Positions 16,327-24,298 of a DNA stretch of 64,000 nucleotides are shown piece by piece. The notes below the pieces were generated by a model. The model made no database searches. It worked only from the letters and a program-made list of their open reading frames with translations, and was not told the DNA's origin. Position 1 is the stretch's first letter. Each line of letters starts with the position of its first letter. The DNA is from Methyloligella sp050110875 (lineage in GTDB: Bacteria; Pseudomonadota; Alphaproteobacteria; Rhizobiales; Methyloligellaceae). The stretch covers positions 2,046,001 to 2,110,000 of the forward strand of contig CP188828.1 of NCBI GenBank assembly GCA_050110875.1, written 5' to 3'. Made by a program: the position numbers and the translations under genes.

Positions 16327-17691
16327 TTAGGTGTGGGTGTCGCCGGATGCCCTGACGGCCTCGATCAGGGGGCGGCCGAGATAATCGTCAAGCGCGGGAA
16401 CGCCGGGCAGCACGTAGAAGAATCCGCCGCCGACCGGCTTGATGTATTCCTCCAACGGCTCGCCGTTCAGCCTGTCCTGGACTGCGAGGAAGCCGTTCGC
16501 CAGATCCGCCTGATAGGCGATGAACAATAGCCCCTGGTCCAGCTGTCCGGATTTCGTGACGCCGTTGGAATAGTTGAACGGCCGCCGCAGCATCAGATTC
16601 TTTCGCGATGCATCGGTGCGTGGATTGGCGAGCCGGATATGGGCATCGAGGGGCGTGAGCGCGCCGTCCGGATCCGCCGCATAGTCCGGCACGTCGCTTT
16701 CTGTCTTGCCGCCGTCGAGCGGCGCGCCGCTATTCTTCATGCGGCCGATGATGCGTTCCTGCTCCCGCAGCGGGGTCCTGTCCCACCGCTCCACGAAATT
16801 GCGGATGATCCGCACCACCTGATAGGTGCCGCCGTAAGCCCATGCCGGCTCGTCGTCGTTTTTCCCGACCCAGACGACCTCCTGCATCAGAGCGGTATCG
16901 TTGGAGTCCGGGTTGGCCGACCCGTCATGGAAACCCAGAAAGTTCCGGGCGCTTTCCGTCGTGCCGTCGGGCTTCGGCGGGATCACCGGAACGTCGCCCT
17001 CCTGCATCCACCGCATCACGAGGAACTCGGGCAGATTCTTCACGATGTCCCGCAAGGCGTGGATGTTGGTGTCCTGCAGATTGGCGGAAAACTGCAGAGA
17101 CAGATCGCCGTGGCAGCGCTCGGCATCCAGCGCATCGTTCGGGAACTGCGTCATGCGCCGAAGCTGCTTCGGTTTGTGAGGTTTCAGCCAGGGACGGTTC
17201 TCGAACAGCGAGCTGCCCAGCCCGACGGTGATAGTGAGATTATCTGGCTCGATCACCGGGCCGAGCACCCCGGAATCCGCCGGCGGCAGCTTCGGATCGA
17301 GCTCCGGCACCTTGCCGCCCTGGGTCAGGAACGCTATGCGACGGGTCAACTCGCGGAACATCCGCTCCAGATCGTCCTGGTCCCGAGCCACCACATCGAA
17401 GGCCGCCACGATCCCCGTCGCGGGCCGCGGCGTGACGACGCCGGCCTGATGCCGGCCGTGGAAAGGAACCCGGTCTCTCGCATCGCCCGCGCCGGCAGGC
17501 GCATCGGCCACCTGCCGCCCCTGTTCCTGCTTTGGGCGCTGCGGCTCGCTATCGTCGTTGCCCAAGGCCCGCTGCGGGTGGAACGCCACGGCTGCCCCGG
17601 CGCCTGCCAGCCCGAAGAGCAAGTCCCGGCGGCTTGCATAAGGGCAGCCGAAGCCGGAAGCACCCTCATTCTTCTTCTGATCTTTCGTCAT
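16327..17691 (-). CDS. efeB: Dyp-type heme peroxidase, EfeB-like, Tat-exported
   Basis: The protein has 454 residues from the ATG at 17691; a TTG four codons upstream is an alternative start that would overlap efeO. A Tat signal is plain: ASRRDLLFGLAGAGAAVAF. The Dyp signature GxxDG is LGFHDGSANPDSNDTALMQ (about residue 235), the proximal heme region follows HIRLANPRTD, and the C-terminus holds LLFIAYQADLANGFLAVQDRL. EfeB oxidises ferrous iron or takes part in heme iron handling in the periplasm with EfeU and EfeO. It lies between efeO and the second EfeO-like gene. Confidence 0.94.
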   Translation of the reverse strand: MTKDQKKNEGASGFGCPYASRRDLLFGLAGAGAAVAFHPQRALGNDDSEPQRPKQEQGRQVADAPAGAGDARDRVPFHGRHQAGVVTPRPATGIVAAFDVVARDQDDLERMFRELTRRIAFLTQGGKVPELDPKLPPADSGVLGPVIEPDNLTITVGLGSSLFENRPWLKPHKPKQLRRMTQFPNDALDAERCHGDLSLQFSANLQDTNIHALRDIVKNLPEFLVMRWMQEGDVPVIPPKPDGTTESARNFLGFHDGSANPDSNDTALMQEVVWVGKNDDEPAWAYGGTYQVVRIIRNFVERWDRTPLREQERIIGRMKNSGAPLDGGKTESDVPDYAADPDGALTPLDAHIRLANPRTDASRKNLMLRRPFNYSNGVTKSGQLDQGLLFIAYQADLANGFLAVQDRLNGEPLEEYIKPVGGGFFYVLPGVPALDDYLGRPLIEAVRASGDTHT

Positions 17692-17695
17692 GCTC

Positions 17696-18880
17696 TCATC
17701 CAATCACGGCATCGAGCCGGTCGAGGGTTGCCGCAAGATCGGCGAAGGCCTCGGCAAGGGAAATCCGCGCGGCCTCGGCCACCGCATCGTATGGCGGGAA
17801 ACCGTCATCTGTTTTCAGCGCCGCAAGCGCGGTCTCTATCGCCTCGATCTTTCCGTCGATCGCGGCCACGAGTTGCGGGTCCGCCGGCTTCGCCACGGAT
17901 TGCAGAAGCCCGGCGGCCTTGCGAATTCCCTCGAAATTGGCGGCGATGTCGTCGAGGTCGGTCCCGGCATAGCGATCTTCGCCATGCACGATCTTCCCCT
18001 CCGCCAATTGACGCGACATGTCCGTCGGCGCGTCCATCAACAGCGCTGGCTCGAGCTTCAGAGCGGCAAGCCGCTTCTTCAAAGTCGTAAGATCGGCAAC
18101 CAGCCGATCGGCGATCGGCGCCAGACCCTCCGTACTGTTCTTTTCGAACAGCCCATATTCGATCCGGTGATACCCGGTGAAGCCGGGATCCCGCTCGCGC
18201 TCCGCAAGATAATCGGCGACCGGATCGACAGCGTTCTCCAGATCCGAGAGCCGATAGGCGATCGGCTCGATTCGCTTATAGGGAAGCCGCGCCGCGCGCC
18301 ACTGTGCACGCGCGCCTTCGAGATCGCCCTGTTCGATCAAGGCTGCAAGGTCTTCGGCTTCGGCCACCGCCCGCGCGCTTTGCAGGACGAGATAGACGCG
18401 ATACTCCGAAAGCGGACCGAGGAATTTCCGCAAGCCGACATCCGCCGCTGCCGCCCGCGCCTCTTCCGAATCGGTGACGGTCAGCACCCCGCGCGGATTC
18501 GACAGCAATCCGCAGGTAATCTCGTATTTCCCCGGAGCAAGCTGCACCGTCAGGGTCTGCCTGAAGCCCGGTGCGATATTCTCCCGCTCGGCAACCACCA
18601 TCACCCCATCCAAGATCTCCCATTCGATGGGACGGTCCGAGGTGTTCACGATCTCGAAGCTGCGCTTGCCGCCGGGCACCGTGATCTCGTTGGGATCGCA
18701 GGCCGCGGCCGAGACGGCGACCCGATAGTCGCTGGCCGTATTTCCCGCCCCGCCTCTCTGAACGGTCGCGTAGTAGAACGCCGCGCCACCGGCGAACATC
18801 AGCAGGATCGCGGCGCCCAAGCCGGCATAGATCCAGCGCGACGGTCCCACGCCGCTCGTCTCCGGCCGGCGCTCAGACAT
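17696..18880 (-). CDS. efeO: EfeO: periplasmic iron-uptake protein with cupredoxin and M75 domains
   Basis: Starting at MSERRPETSG (18880) gives 394 residues and overlaps efeU by eight bases, which I prefer to the longer frame. An N-terminal hydrophobic segment (about residues 15-35) is followed by a cupredoxin domain (about 45-135) with AAACDPNEITVPGGKRSFEI, EWEILDGVMVVAERENI and GKYEITCGLL, where the two Cys and the acidic residues are likely metal ligands. The M75/imelysin domain follows with GYHRIEYGLFEKNSTEG (HxxE). EfeO binds iron and passes it to EfeU. The uncleaved-looking anchor suggests membrane attachment. Confidence 0.94.
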   Translation of the reverse strand: MSERRPETSGVGPSRWIYAGLGAAILLMFAGGAAFYYATVQRGGAGNTASDYRVAVSAAACDPNEITVPGGKRSFEIVNTSDRPIEWEILDGVMVVAERENIAPGFRQTLTVQLAPGKYEITCGLLSNPRGVLTVTDSEEARAAAADVGLRKFLGPLSEYRVYLVLQSARAVAEAEDLAALIEQGDLEGARAQWRAARLPYKRIEPIAYRLSDLENAVDPVADYLAERERDPGFTGYHRIEYGLFEKNSTEGLAPIADRLVADLTTLKKRLAALKLEPALLMDAPTDMSRQLAEGKIVHGEDRYAGTDLDDIAANFEGIRKAAGLLQSVAKPADPQLVAAIDGKIEAIETALAALKTDDGFPPYDAVAEAARISLAEAFADLAATLDRLDAVIG

Positions 18881-19730
18881 TGGATCCCTCGACGGATTTG
18901 ATGCCGGCCGTTCCCGGCGTCTCGGCTGCCGGCTTATAAGGCTGCAGGAACAGGAAGAGGGTGATGGCGAGAAAGCCGAGATAAACAAGCACCTCGCCGA
19001 TGCTGGGACTGTCCTGGTACCCGAGAATGCCGGAGAGAACCGTGCCGAGCACGCCCGAGACAGGCAGCACGGCGCTCAGATCGTAGGCCGGTGTCTGCAG
19101 GCTGTTCCACAAGCCTGCCTCGTGCAGGCTGCCGAGCGCACCGGCCAGGATTCCGGCCGCGACGAAGAGAATGAAGATGCCCGTCCAGCGGAAGAAACGT
19201 TTGAGGTTGAGCCTGAGCCCGCCGAAATAGATGGCGAAGCCCACCGCCACCGAGATCAGCACGCCGGCAAGAGCAGCCAGGGGCATCGCCGGGCCCGGGC
19301 TCTGCTGGAAGATGGCCAGCAGGAAGAAAATGGATTCCAGCCCTTCCCGCGCCACCGCAAAGAAAACCATTCCGATCAGGGCCCAACCCGCGGCGGACGA
19401 GTCCAAGGCCGTATCGATGGAATCGTGCAGCTCCGCCTTGATGGAGCGCGCCGCCTTGCGCATCCAGAACACCATGGAGGTCAGCACGACCACAGCGACC
19501 AGGCCGACCCCCGCCTCGAAAAGCTCCTGCATTTTCTGCGGAAACTCGGCGCTCACCCATTGCAGCGCCGCGCCAACGAAGAGCGACATGGCAATGGCGA
19601 GAAACACGCCGATCCAGACCATCGGCATCCAGGCGGACCGGCCCGTTTGCCGCAGATAGGTCGCAATAATTCCCGTTATCAGCGCGGCCTCCAGGCCTTC
19701 GCGCAGCATGATGAGGAATGGCGCCAGCAT
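18873..19730 (-). CDS. efeU: FTR1-family iron permease EfeU
   Basis: The 285-residue inner-membrane protein has seven hydrophobic segments. The two REGLE iron-transport motifs are in LIMLREGLEAALITG (about residue 10) and FFAVAREGLESIFFLLA (about residue 128). The first gene of the efeU-efeO-efeB-efeO-like operon, it moves iron across the inner membrane. It overlaps efeO by eight bases. The region before it (to 19974) is shared with a divergent stress-protein gene; I see no clear Fur box there, only a short dyad GACTC-TTA-GAGTC at 19768-19780. Confidence 0.95.
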   Translation of the reverse strand: MLAPFLIMLREGLEAALITGIIATYLRQTGRSAWMPMVWIGVFLAIAMSLFVGAALQWVSAEFPQKMQELFEAGVGLVAVVVLTSMVFWMRKAARSIKAELHDSIDTALDSSAAGWALIGMVFFAVAREGLESIFFLLAIFQQSPGPAMPLAALAGVLISVAVGFAIYFGGLRLNLKRFFRWTGIFILFVAAGILAGALGSLHEAGLWNSLQTPAYDLSAVLPVSGVLGTVLSGILGYQDSPSIGEVLVYLGFLAITLFLFLQPYKPAAETPGTAGIKSVEGSNV

Positions 19731-19974
19731 TTTCCGTTCGGTCGCATGGGTTGGGGGGATTAAAGGAGACTCTTAGAGTCGGTTTGCCCAAGACACAAGT
19801 GCCCCTTTGCCTCTGGCGGCCAATGCCTGCGGAGCCCGCGAAGCCGGCTAGGCTGTAAAGCGCCGCCGATCGACCAAAGGTCAGAGGGCGAGGCCCATGC
19901 GCCAATCATGCTCTTGATCCTGCCCAGCGCTTCTGCACATCCTTGCCGCAAGAAATAATCGAAGGAGGAAAGGC

Positions 19975-20811
19975 GTGGAAGGGTATCAGGAAATTCTCGT
20001 GCATATGCCGCTTGGGGAGAACGACGCCTCCCTTCGCGTGGCGATCGAGATCGCCAAAGAGGACAAGGCCCATCTAACCGGTGTGGCGAGCCTCTCCGAA
20101 AGCGCGATGATCCACACCGTCTCGAAAACCCCTTTCATGAACCCTTCGGAAGAAGAGATCGAGCGGGTGATCGGCGCCGAGCAGCGCGAGGCGAAGGCCA
20201 CCGAGAAACGCTTCGCCGAGGCAGCCGACGCCGCCGGCGTCACCCATAGCTGGATCGCCGGCGAAGGCGATTCCGCCGACGTCCTGCTACAGGCATGCCG
20301 GTTGAAGGATCTGGCCGTGGTCGAGCAATCGACACCGGGAAGCGATCTCCTCTGGGGACCGGCGGTGCAGATGGCTCTTTCCGGCTACCCCACCCTCATC
20401 GTGCCCCAGAATTGGCAGGGCCCCATCCTACGACAGCCCGCCGTCGTCGCCTGGAACGGCAGCGCCCAGGCCGCATCGGCTCTGCGCAAGGCCATGCCCC
20501 TCCTGAAGCACGCGACCGACGTGACCGTCTTGGTCGGCCCCTCTCACGAGAGCCTGCCCGAGACCCTGCAAGTGCCCGCCCCGGATCCTTTCGCCTACCT
20601 GAAGCGCCACGGCGTGAAGACCAGCCGATACGAGAAAGAGATCGACAGCCGCGAAGCCGGCGAGCAGATCCTGAAAGTCGCCGAGGAGAAGAAGGCCGGG
20701 CTCATCGTCATGGGCGCCTTCGGCCGTTCGCGCTTCCACGAATGGGTGCTCGGCGGCGCGACCCGCCACGTGCTGGCGAACACGACCACCCCCACTCTGA
20801 TGGCCCACTAG
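19975..20811 (+). CDS. Tandem-domain universal stress protein
   Basis: The 278-residue protein starts at a GTG after GAAGGAGGAAAGG. Two Usp folds can be seen: YQEILVHMPLGENDASLRVAIEIAKED opens the first and PAVVAWNGSAQAASALRKAMPLLKHA the second (about residue 156). The C-terminal nucleotide loop reads VMGAFGRSRFHEWVLGGATRHVL, close to the G-2x-G-9x-G-S/T pattern but with Ala in the last place. The first domain lacks that loop, so only the second is likely to bind ATP. Usp proteins aid survival under stress, mechanism varying. It is divergent from the efe operon. Confidence 0.93.
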   Translation: MEGYQEILVHMPLGENDASLRVAIEIAKEDKAHLTGVASLSESAMIHTVSKTPFMNPSEEEIERVIGAEQREAKATEKRFAEAADAAGVTHSWIAGEGDSADVLLQACRLKDLAVVEQSTPGSDLLWGPAVQMALSGYPTLIVPQNWQGPILRQPAVVAWNGSAQAASALRKAMPLLKHATDVTVLVGPSHESLPETLQVPAPDPFAYLKRHGVKTSRYEKEIDSREAGEQILKVAEEKKAGLIVMGAFGRSRFHEWVLGGATRHVLANTTTPTLMAH

Positions 20812-20844
20812 GACGCTCAAAGACCCTCCCGCTTCCAAAAAAAC

Positions 20845-21612
20845 CTAGTCTTCGGTCGCGATGAAGGTGGTGCGGTCGAGCCCCGTATTTCCGTTCGCCG
20901 GATCGTAGGCGAAGACCGTCACCTCGTAGAGGCCGGGCCCCTCGATCGGGACGGCACCCTCGAACTGACTGGCTTCACCGGCATAACGCAAGGCGACTTC
21001 TCCGGCCAGCTTGCCGTCATGACGGATCAGTGCCTTCACCTCGTAGGCATCGGCATCCCACAGACTGTCCGGCGCAATGGGGCAGCCGCACATCATCACG
21101 ACATTCGCCGCGATTGGCACGGAGCCCTTCTCGGCCGGAATCCGCTTATGCGCTGGCGGTGCCAGAACATCCACGGCGAAACCCGGCAACTCCAGCACCC
21201 AGCCATCGCCGCCCGTGACATCCCGGCCCGGCACCACCCATTGGGTGGAGGAGGCATGTACGGCGCTCTGGCGCTGACCGAGCGGTCCATAGGCTTCCGC
21301 CTCGATCAGGCCAGGCGCATCCAGATCCAGAGTCGCGCTAAACTTCGCGGCCGTCTCGTCGGAGAGTTTGGCCCGCCTGCCACGATCCTCGTGCATCAGA
21401 AGCTTGGTATCGCCCGTGCCGCCTTTCGTGACGCCCCTCGCCAACACCTCGCCGGTCTCCGCATCGCGCAAGACGATCTGCACCCCGCCCATGCTGGTGC
21501 CGACGAATTTCGAATCCTTGCCAAGCACCCGAACGGTGATCTCGGTGGGCTCGGCATGAGCCAGAGCCGGCGCCAGCACCAACCCCGCCAACAGCAGCAT
21601 TGCCAAATGCAT
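20845..21612 (-). CDS. Secreted hypothetical protein (255 aa)
   Basis: The ATG at 21612 has a purine-rich ribosome site (AGAGGAAGAGAGCG) and opens a signal peptide (MHLAMLLLAGLVLAPALAHA). The mature protein is mostly beta: TEITVRVLGKDSKFVGTSMGGVQIVLRDAETGEVLARGVTKGG looks like a carboxypeptidase-regulatory-like strand pair, and the C-terminal ~75 residues (YEVKALIRHDG, LYEVTVFAYDPANGNTGLDRTTF) look like a second Ig-like domain. Between them is VVMMCGCPIAPDSLWDADA with a CxC pair that could bind metal. I do not recognise a family. It is 221 bases upstream of the porin stop on the same strand. Confidence 0.72.
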   Translation of the reverse strand: MHLAMLLLAGLVLAPALAHAEPTEITVRVLGKDSKFVGTSMGGVQIVLRDAETGEVLARGVTKGGTGDTKLLMHEDRGRRAKLSDETAAKFSATLDLDAPGLIEAEAYGPLGQRQSAVHASSTQWVVPGRDVTGGDGWVLELPGFAVDVLAPPAHKRIPAEKGSVPIAANVVMMCGCPIAPDSLWDADAYEVKALIRHDGKLAGEVALRYAGEASQFEGAVPIEGPGLYEVTVFAYDPANGNTGLDRTTFIATED

Positions 21613-21833
21613 CGCTCTCTTCCTCTTCTCTGTCTTCGAATCCGATCGATGGTAGCGCTTCCTTCTAGATGGGAAGGAATCGCAACCGCGCCAATCGGTC
21701 GAAACGGTATTCCGAACCGATGACAGAAGATGCGCGCCGAACCGTATAGATGGCGGCGGGCATCCCTGCTGGTGGACACCCGCCGCCTGCTCCCCCGTCA
21801 CCTGGCCGATGGCGGAGAATCGCTAAAGCCCGA

Positions 21834-23285
21834 TCAGTAATTGACGGTCGTGCGCAGACCGAACACGGCGGCGTCAGCCACGGCCTTCGCGGAATTGCCC
21901 GGATCGGGAACGTGACCGCCCGGATTCCAGAAATATTGGAAGTTCGGCTGAAGATTGAGGCCCGGAACGATCTCGGCGATGTAGCTGACCTCGAGCAGGG
22001 ATTCGTGGCTCGGGATGACGGTTTCGCCGGCATCGGCCGCGGCTTTCGCGGCATCGTCGGAGATATGCGTCCGTGCATAGCCGATGCCGATCACGTCGTG
22101 GGGGCGAGACGCCAGCATGCCCGTGAGGGTGAGCCCCGCCTCCCAATAAAGATCCACCGGATTGCGGTCGGCGGGCGCCCCGATAATACGCGCGAACATC
22201 GACAGCCCCTTTGGATCCCCCTCGCCCGCGAAGCGAAACAGCATCTGATCGACGATGGCATAGAGTCCGTAATCCCCGTCGATGATGCCGGGGCTGTCCC
22301 CCGATACTGCAATCGGCACGCCCTGGGCATCCACGCGCTGGTGCTCGAAATCCCCGAAATTCCGATAACCGCCGAGCTTGATCGTGCCCGGAAGCTGCCC
22401 CTCGCCCTGATTGTAGCGATAGGCCCCTTCTGCGATGAGCAGCGGCGGATCGCCCATGGGAAATTCGAGCCCATGCGGATTGCAGCTTTGCGGATCGCGC
22501 TCGGCCGGACACCGTCCGGCCGCCTCGCCGTTGAACACACCGACAAGGAAGCCGAGCTGCTCGTTGGGATCGTAAGCCATACGGACACCGGGCGTCGCCA
22601 GGGGATAGGCCGGACCGCCTTGCGGCATATTGGTGGCCGCAATCGAGGGCCACCCCCATGAGGCGTTGAGGAAGGCCCCGCTACCGTCCGAAAGCATGAA
22701 CTCCGAATCCGCCGCGAGCTGACCGAAACGGATCGAGACCTTCTCGTCGAACAGCCTCTGCTCGAACCACATCTCGTACAGACGGGTCGCCGGCGCCGCC
22801 TCGATGAAGCTGACCGGCATCAAGACACCGAGAGTCTCCGTCGAGAGGCTCTTGCCGTGAATCTGATAGCCGTTTGCGAAAAACCTGAGCCCCTCCCAGC
22901 CCAGCATCGTCTCCAGATCCGCCTCGAGCGCCAGCTCCAACCGCCCGTCGTAAAAGGCGTCTCGCCGGTAGCCGCCGCTCGTATTGCCGATCATCTCGCC
23001 AATATAATTCGCCTGGAAGGTCACGCCGCGACGTGCGAGGGCGGATCGCATGCCGGCCGGATCTGCAAGCTTCGGCGGAAGGCTCATGGCGATCGATTCT
23101 TCCGGCACCCCGGGAAGCCGGGCCCCCTCCTCCTGGATCGTTTGCGCCGTGACGGCCGGCACCGCTCCGACCATGGCCAGCAGCGGCAACGCCGACAGCA
23201 CTGCCTGAGCAAAACGCTTCGCCCTCGCCAGAGCGGAAACTTCGCGGATGTCGTACTCGCCGCGCTCGGATGCCGCCATTCTCAT
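21834..23285 (-). CDS. OprB-family carbohydrate-selective porin
   Basis: The 483-residue outer-membrane protein has an N-terminal hydrophobic segment near residues 27-46 (VLSALPLLAMVGAVPAV) and then ARRGVTFQANYIGEMIGNTSGG, the usual OprB opening. The rest is a beta barrel ending in AAVFGLRTTVNY with the aromatic final residue. Family motifs include EMWFEQRLFDEKVSIRFGQLAADSEF, FLNASWGWP and ARTHISDDAAK. OprB proteins admit sugars and small polar molecules. The leader is long, so the start may lie at an internal Met. A Fur-like palindrome sits 17 bases before this start, so iron limitation may control the gene. Confidence 0.9.
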   Translation of the reverse strand: MRMAASERGEYDIREVSALARAKRFAQAVLSALPLLAMVGAVPAVTAQTIQEEGARLPGVPEESIAMSLPPKLADPAGMRSALARRGVTFQANYIGEMIGNTSGGYRRDAFYDGRLELALEADLETMLGWEGLRFFANGYQIHGKSLSTETLGVLMPVSFIEAAPATRLYEMWFEQRLFDEKVSIRFGQLAADSEFMLSDGSGAFLNASWGWPSIAATNMPQGGPAYPLATPGVRMAYDPNEQLGFLVGVFNGEAAGRCPAERDPQSCNPHGLEFPMGDPPLLIAEGAYRYNQGEGQLPGTIKLGGYRNFGDFEHQRVDAQGVPIAVSGDSPGIIDGDYGLYAIVDQMLFRFAGEGDPKGLSMFARIIGAPADRNPVDLYWEAGLTLTGMLASRPHDVIGIGYARTHISDDAAKAAADAGETVIPSHESLLEVSYIAEIVPGLNLQPNFQYFWNPGGHVPDPGNSAKAVADAAVFGLRTTVNY

Positions 23286-23302
23286 TCTTTCTCAGCCCTT
23301 GT

Positions 23303-23323
23303 TGCAAATTATTCTCATTTGCA
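23303..23323 (-). promoter_or_regulatory. Fur-box-like palindrome before the OprB-type porin
   Basis: Two perfect 7-base arms, TGCAAAT and ATTTGCA, flank a 7-base centre TATTCTC. On the coding strand the core reads AATGAGAATAATT, close to the Fur pattern built from AATGATAAT. It ends 17 bases before the porin start, where a repressor would block transcription or RNA polymerase entry. Confidence 0.6.
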
Positions 23324-23600
23324 GAATAGGCACGAAAGAGCGGCCGTCAATCGCTATTGCAATTCAATTGCATGTAGATCAACGACTCGCGCCGATAAGA
23401 GCAGCGCCGTCCCCAGCGGCCTTCTCGATGAGCTAGGATTCGATTGGATGAAGAGCGTCTCTCATCACAAGGACGCAGAAAGCAGGGCCTTTAGGCCCTA
23501 GACGACTGGTCGGCGATGACACCCGATGGACGCATTCTGTCGCCAAGAGCCGGCTTCCGCCAGCTCGTTACGCCCTACCCCCGCCGCGCTATTTTCACGG

Positions 23601-23840
23601 TCATGCACCCGCGGCACGCGACGTGCTCCGACTAATCGACTTTATGGGCGCCCGCGCGACACCGGAGGCTTCGCCGATTCTTCGGTCCTGATCTTCGATA
23701 ATCCCTCGCGCCGGCTCGTCTCCTTCCAGCCCGGCAAGCTCCGCCGCCGGCACCTTTCGATTGGACGTCTGGGTGCCGTCCTCGTAGACGACATCGAACA
23801 GCACGAAGCCACTCGGCTTCGCCTTCTGCTTTCTCACCAT
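23601..23840 (-). CDS. Small conserved-type hypothetical protein (79 aa)
   Basis: The product starts MVRKQKAKPSGFVLFDVVYEDGTQTSNRKVP and continues VPAAELAGLEGDEPARGIIEDQDRRI. The body looks like a compact basic protein with one beta hairpin and a helix, a type seen in other alphaproteobacteria near RNA-related genes. It is the last of three small genes that follow a DEAD-box helicase on the same strand (16 bases after the next). No function is known to me. Confidence 0.65.
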   Translation of the reverse strand: MVRKQKAKPSGFVLFDVVYEDGTQTSNRKVPAAELAGLEGDEPARGIIEDQDRRIGEASGVARAPIKSISRSTSRAAGA

Positions 23841-23856
23841 GACCTGTCCTTTTCGC

Positions 23857-24027
23857 TTAAGTCGCGCCGGGTCCGTTGTCCGTTACGGCCTCGGGGCTCG
23901 CCTCGTCGCGGTCGGCCTTGCGCTTCGCGGTCTCTTCTTGCTGCCGCTTCAGCTTATCCTGCTTCTTCTGCGCCTTGACCCGATCCCGCTCGGCCTTCTC
24001 GAAATTGTATTTGGGTTTGAATGCCAT
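23857..24027 (-). CDS. Very small basic hypothetical protein (56 aa)
   Basis: The ATG at 24025-24027 opens 56 codons: MAFKPKYNFEKAERDR, then a stretch of Lys, Arg, Gln and Glu (VKAQKKQDKLKRQQEETAKR) and an acidic tail ending in TDNGPGAT. The middle should form one charged helix. It is below usual ORF size cut-offs, but its composition, its place between two small genes of the same strand and its resemblance to short alphaproteobacterial proteins beginning MAFKPKYNFE support it. Confidence 0.7.
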   Translation of the reverse strand: MAFKPKYNFEKAERDRVKAQKKQDKLKRQQEETAKRKADRDEASPEAVTDNGPGAT

Positions 24028-24046
24028 CTATGTTTCGGCCTCCTCG

Positions 24047-24298
24047 TCAGGTCTGCTTCGATCGCCGCACCTTCTTCCGGGGCACGGAGTCTGATGCAGC
24101 TTTGCGAGGGGCTGCTTCCCTTTCGGCGGCTTCCTTGGCAAGACGCAACGCGCGCAAGCGCTCCGTCTTCGCCGACAGAGCGTCGGAGGCGGCCTGCCGT
24201 TCTTGCTTGAGCACGTCCTGAGAATTCAGGCGCCGTTCAAACAGCGCCTCCCCTTTTCGTTTTGCCGCTGAGAGCCGGGCCGCCGAGACGTTCTTCAT
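24047..24298 (-). CDS. Small basic helical protein next to the DEAD-box helicase (83 aa)
   Basis: The start overlaps the helicase stop by four bases (ATGA), so it is translated with it. The 83 residues are Ala, Lys, Arg and Glu rich (RLSAAKRKGEALFERRLNSQ, then LRALRLAKEAAEREAAPRK) and should be almost wholly helical with a basic end (PRKKVRRSKQT). That fits an RNA- or ribosome-binding accessory protein, but I do not know the family and infer this only from composition and coupling. Confidence 0.68.
   Translation of the reverse strand: MKNVSAARLSAAKRKGEALFERRLNSQDVLKQERQAASDALSAKTERLRALRLAKEAAEREAAPRKAASDSVPRKKVRRSKQT

Noticed and set aside
19768..19780. Dyad GACTC-TTA-GAGTC before efeU as an iron-responsive operator
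   Set aside because: The arms are only five bases and do not match Fur, Irr or RirA patterns.
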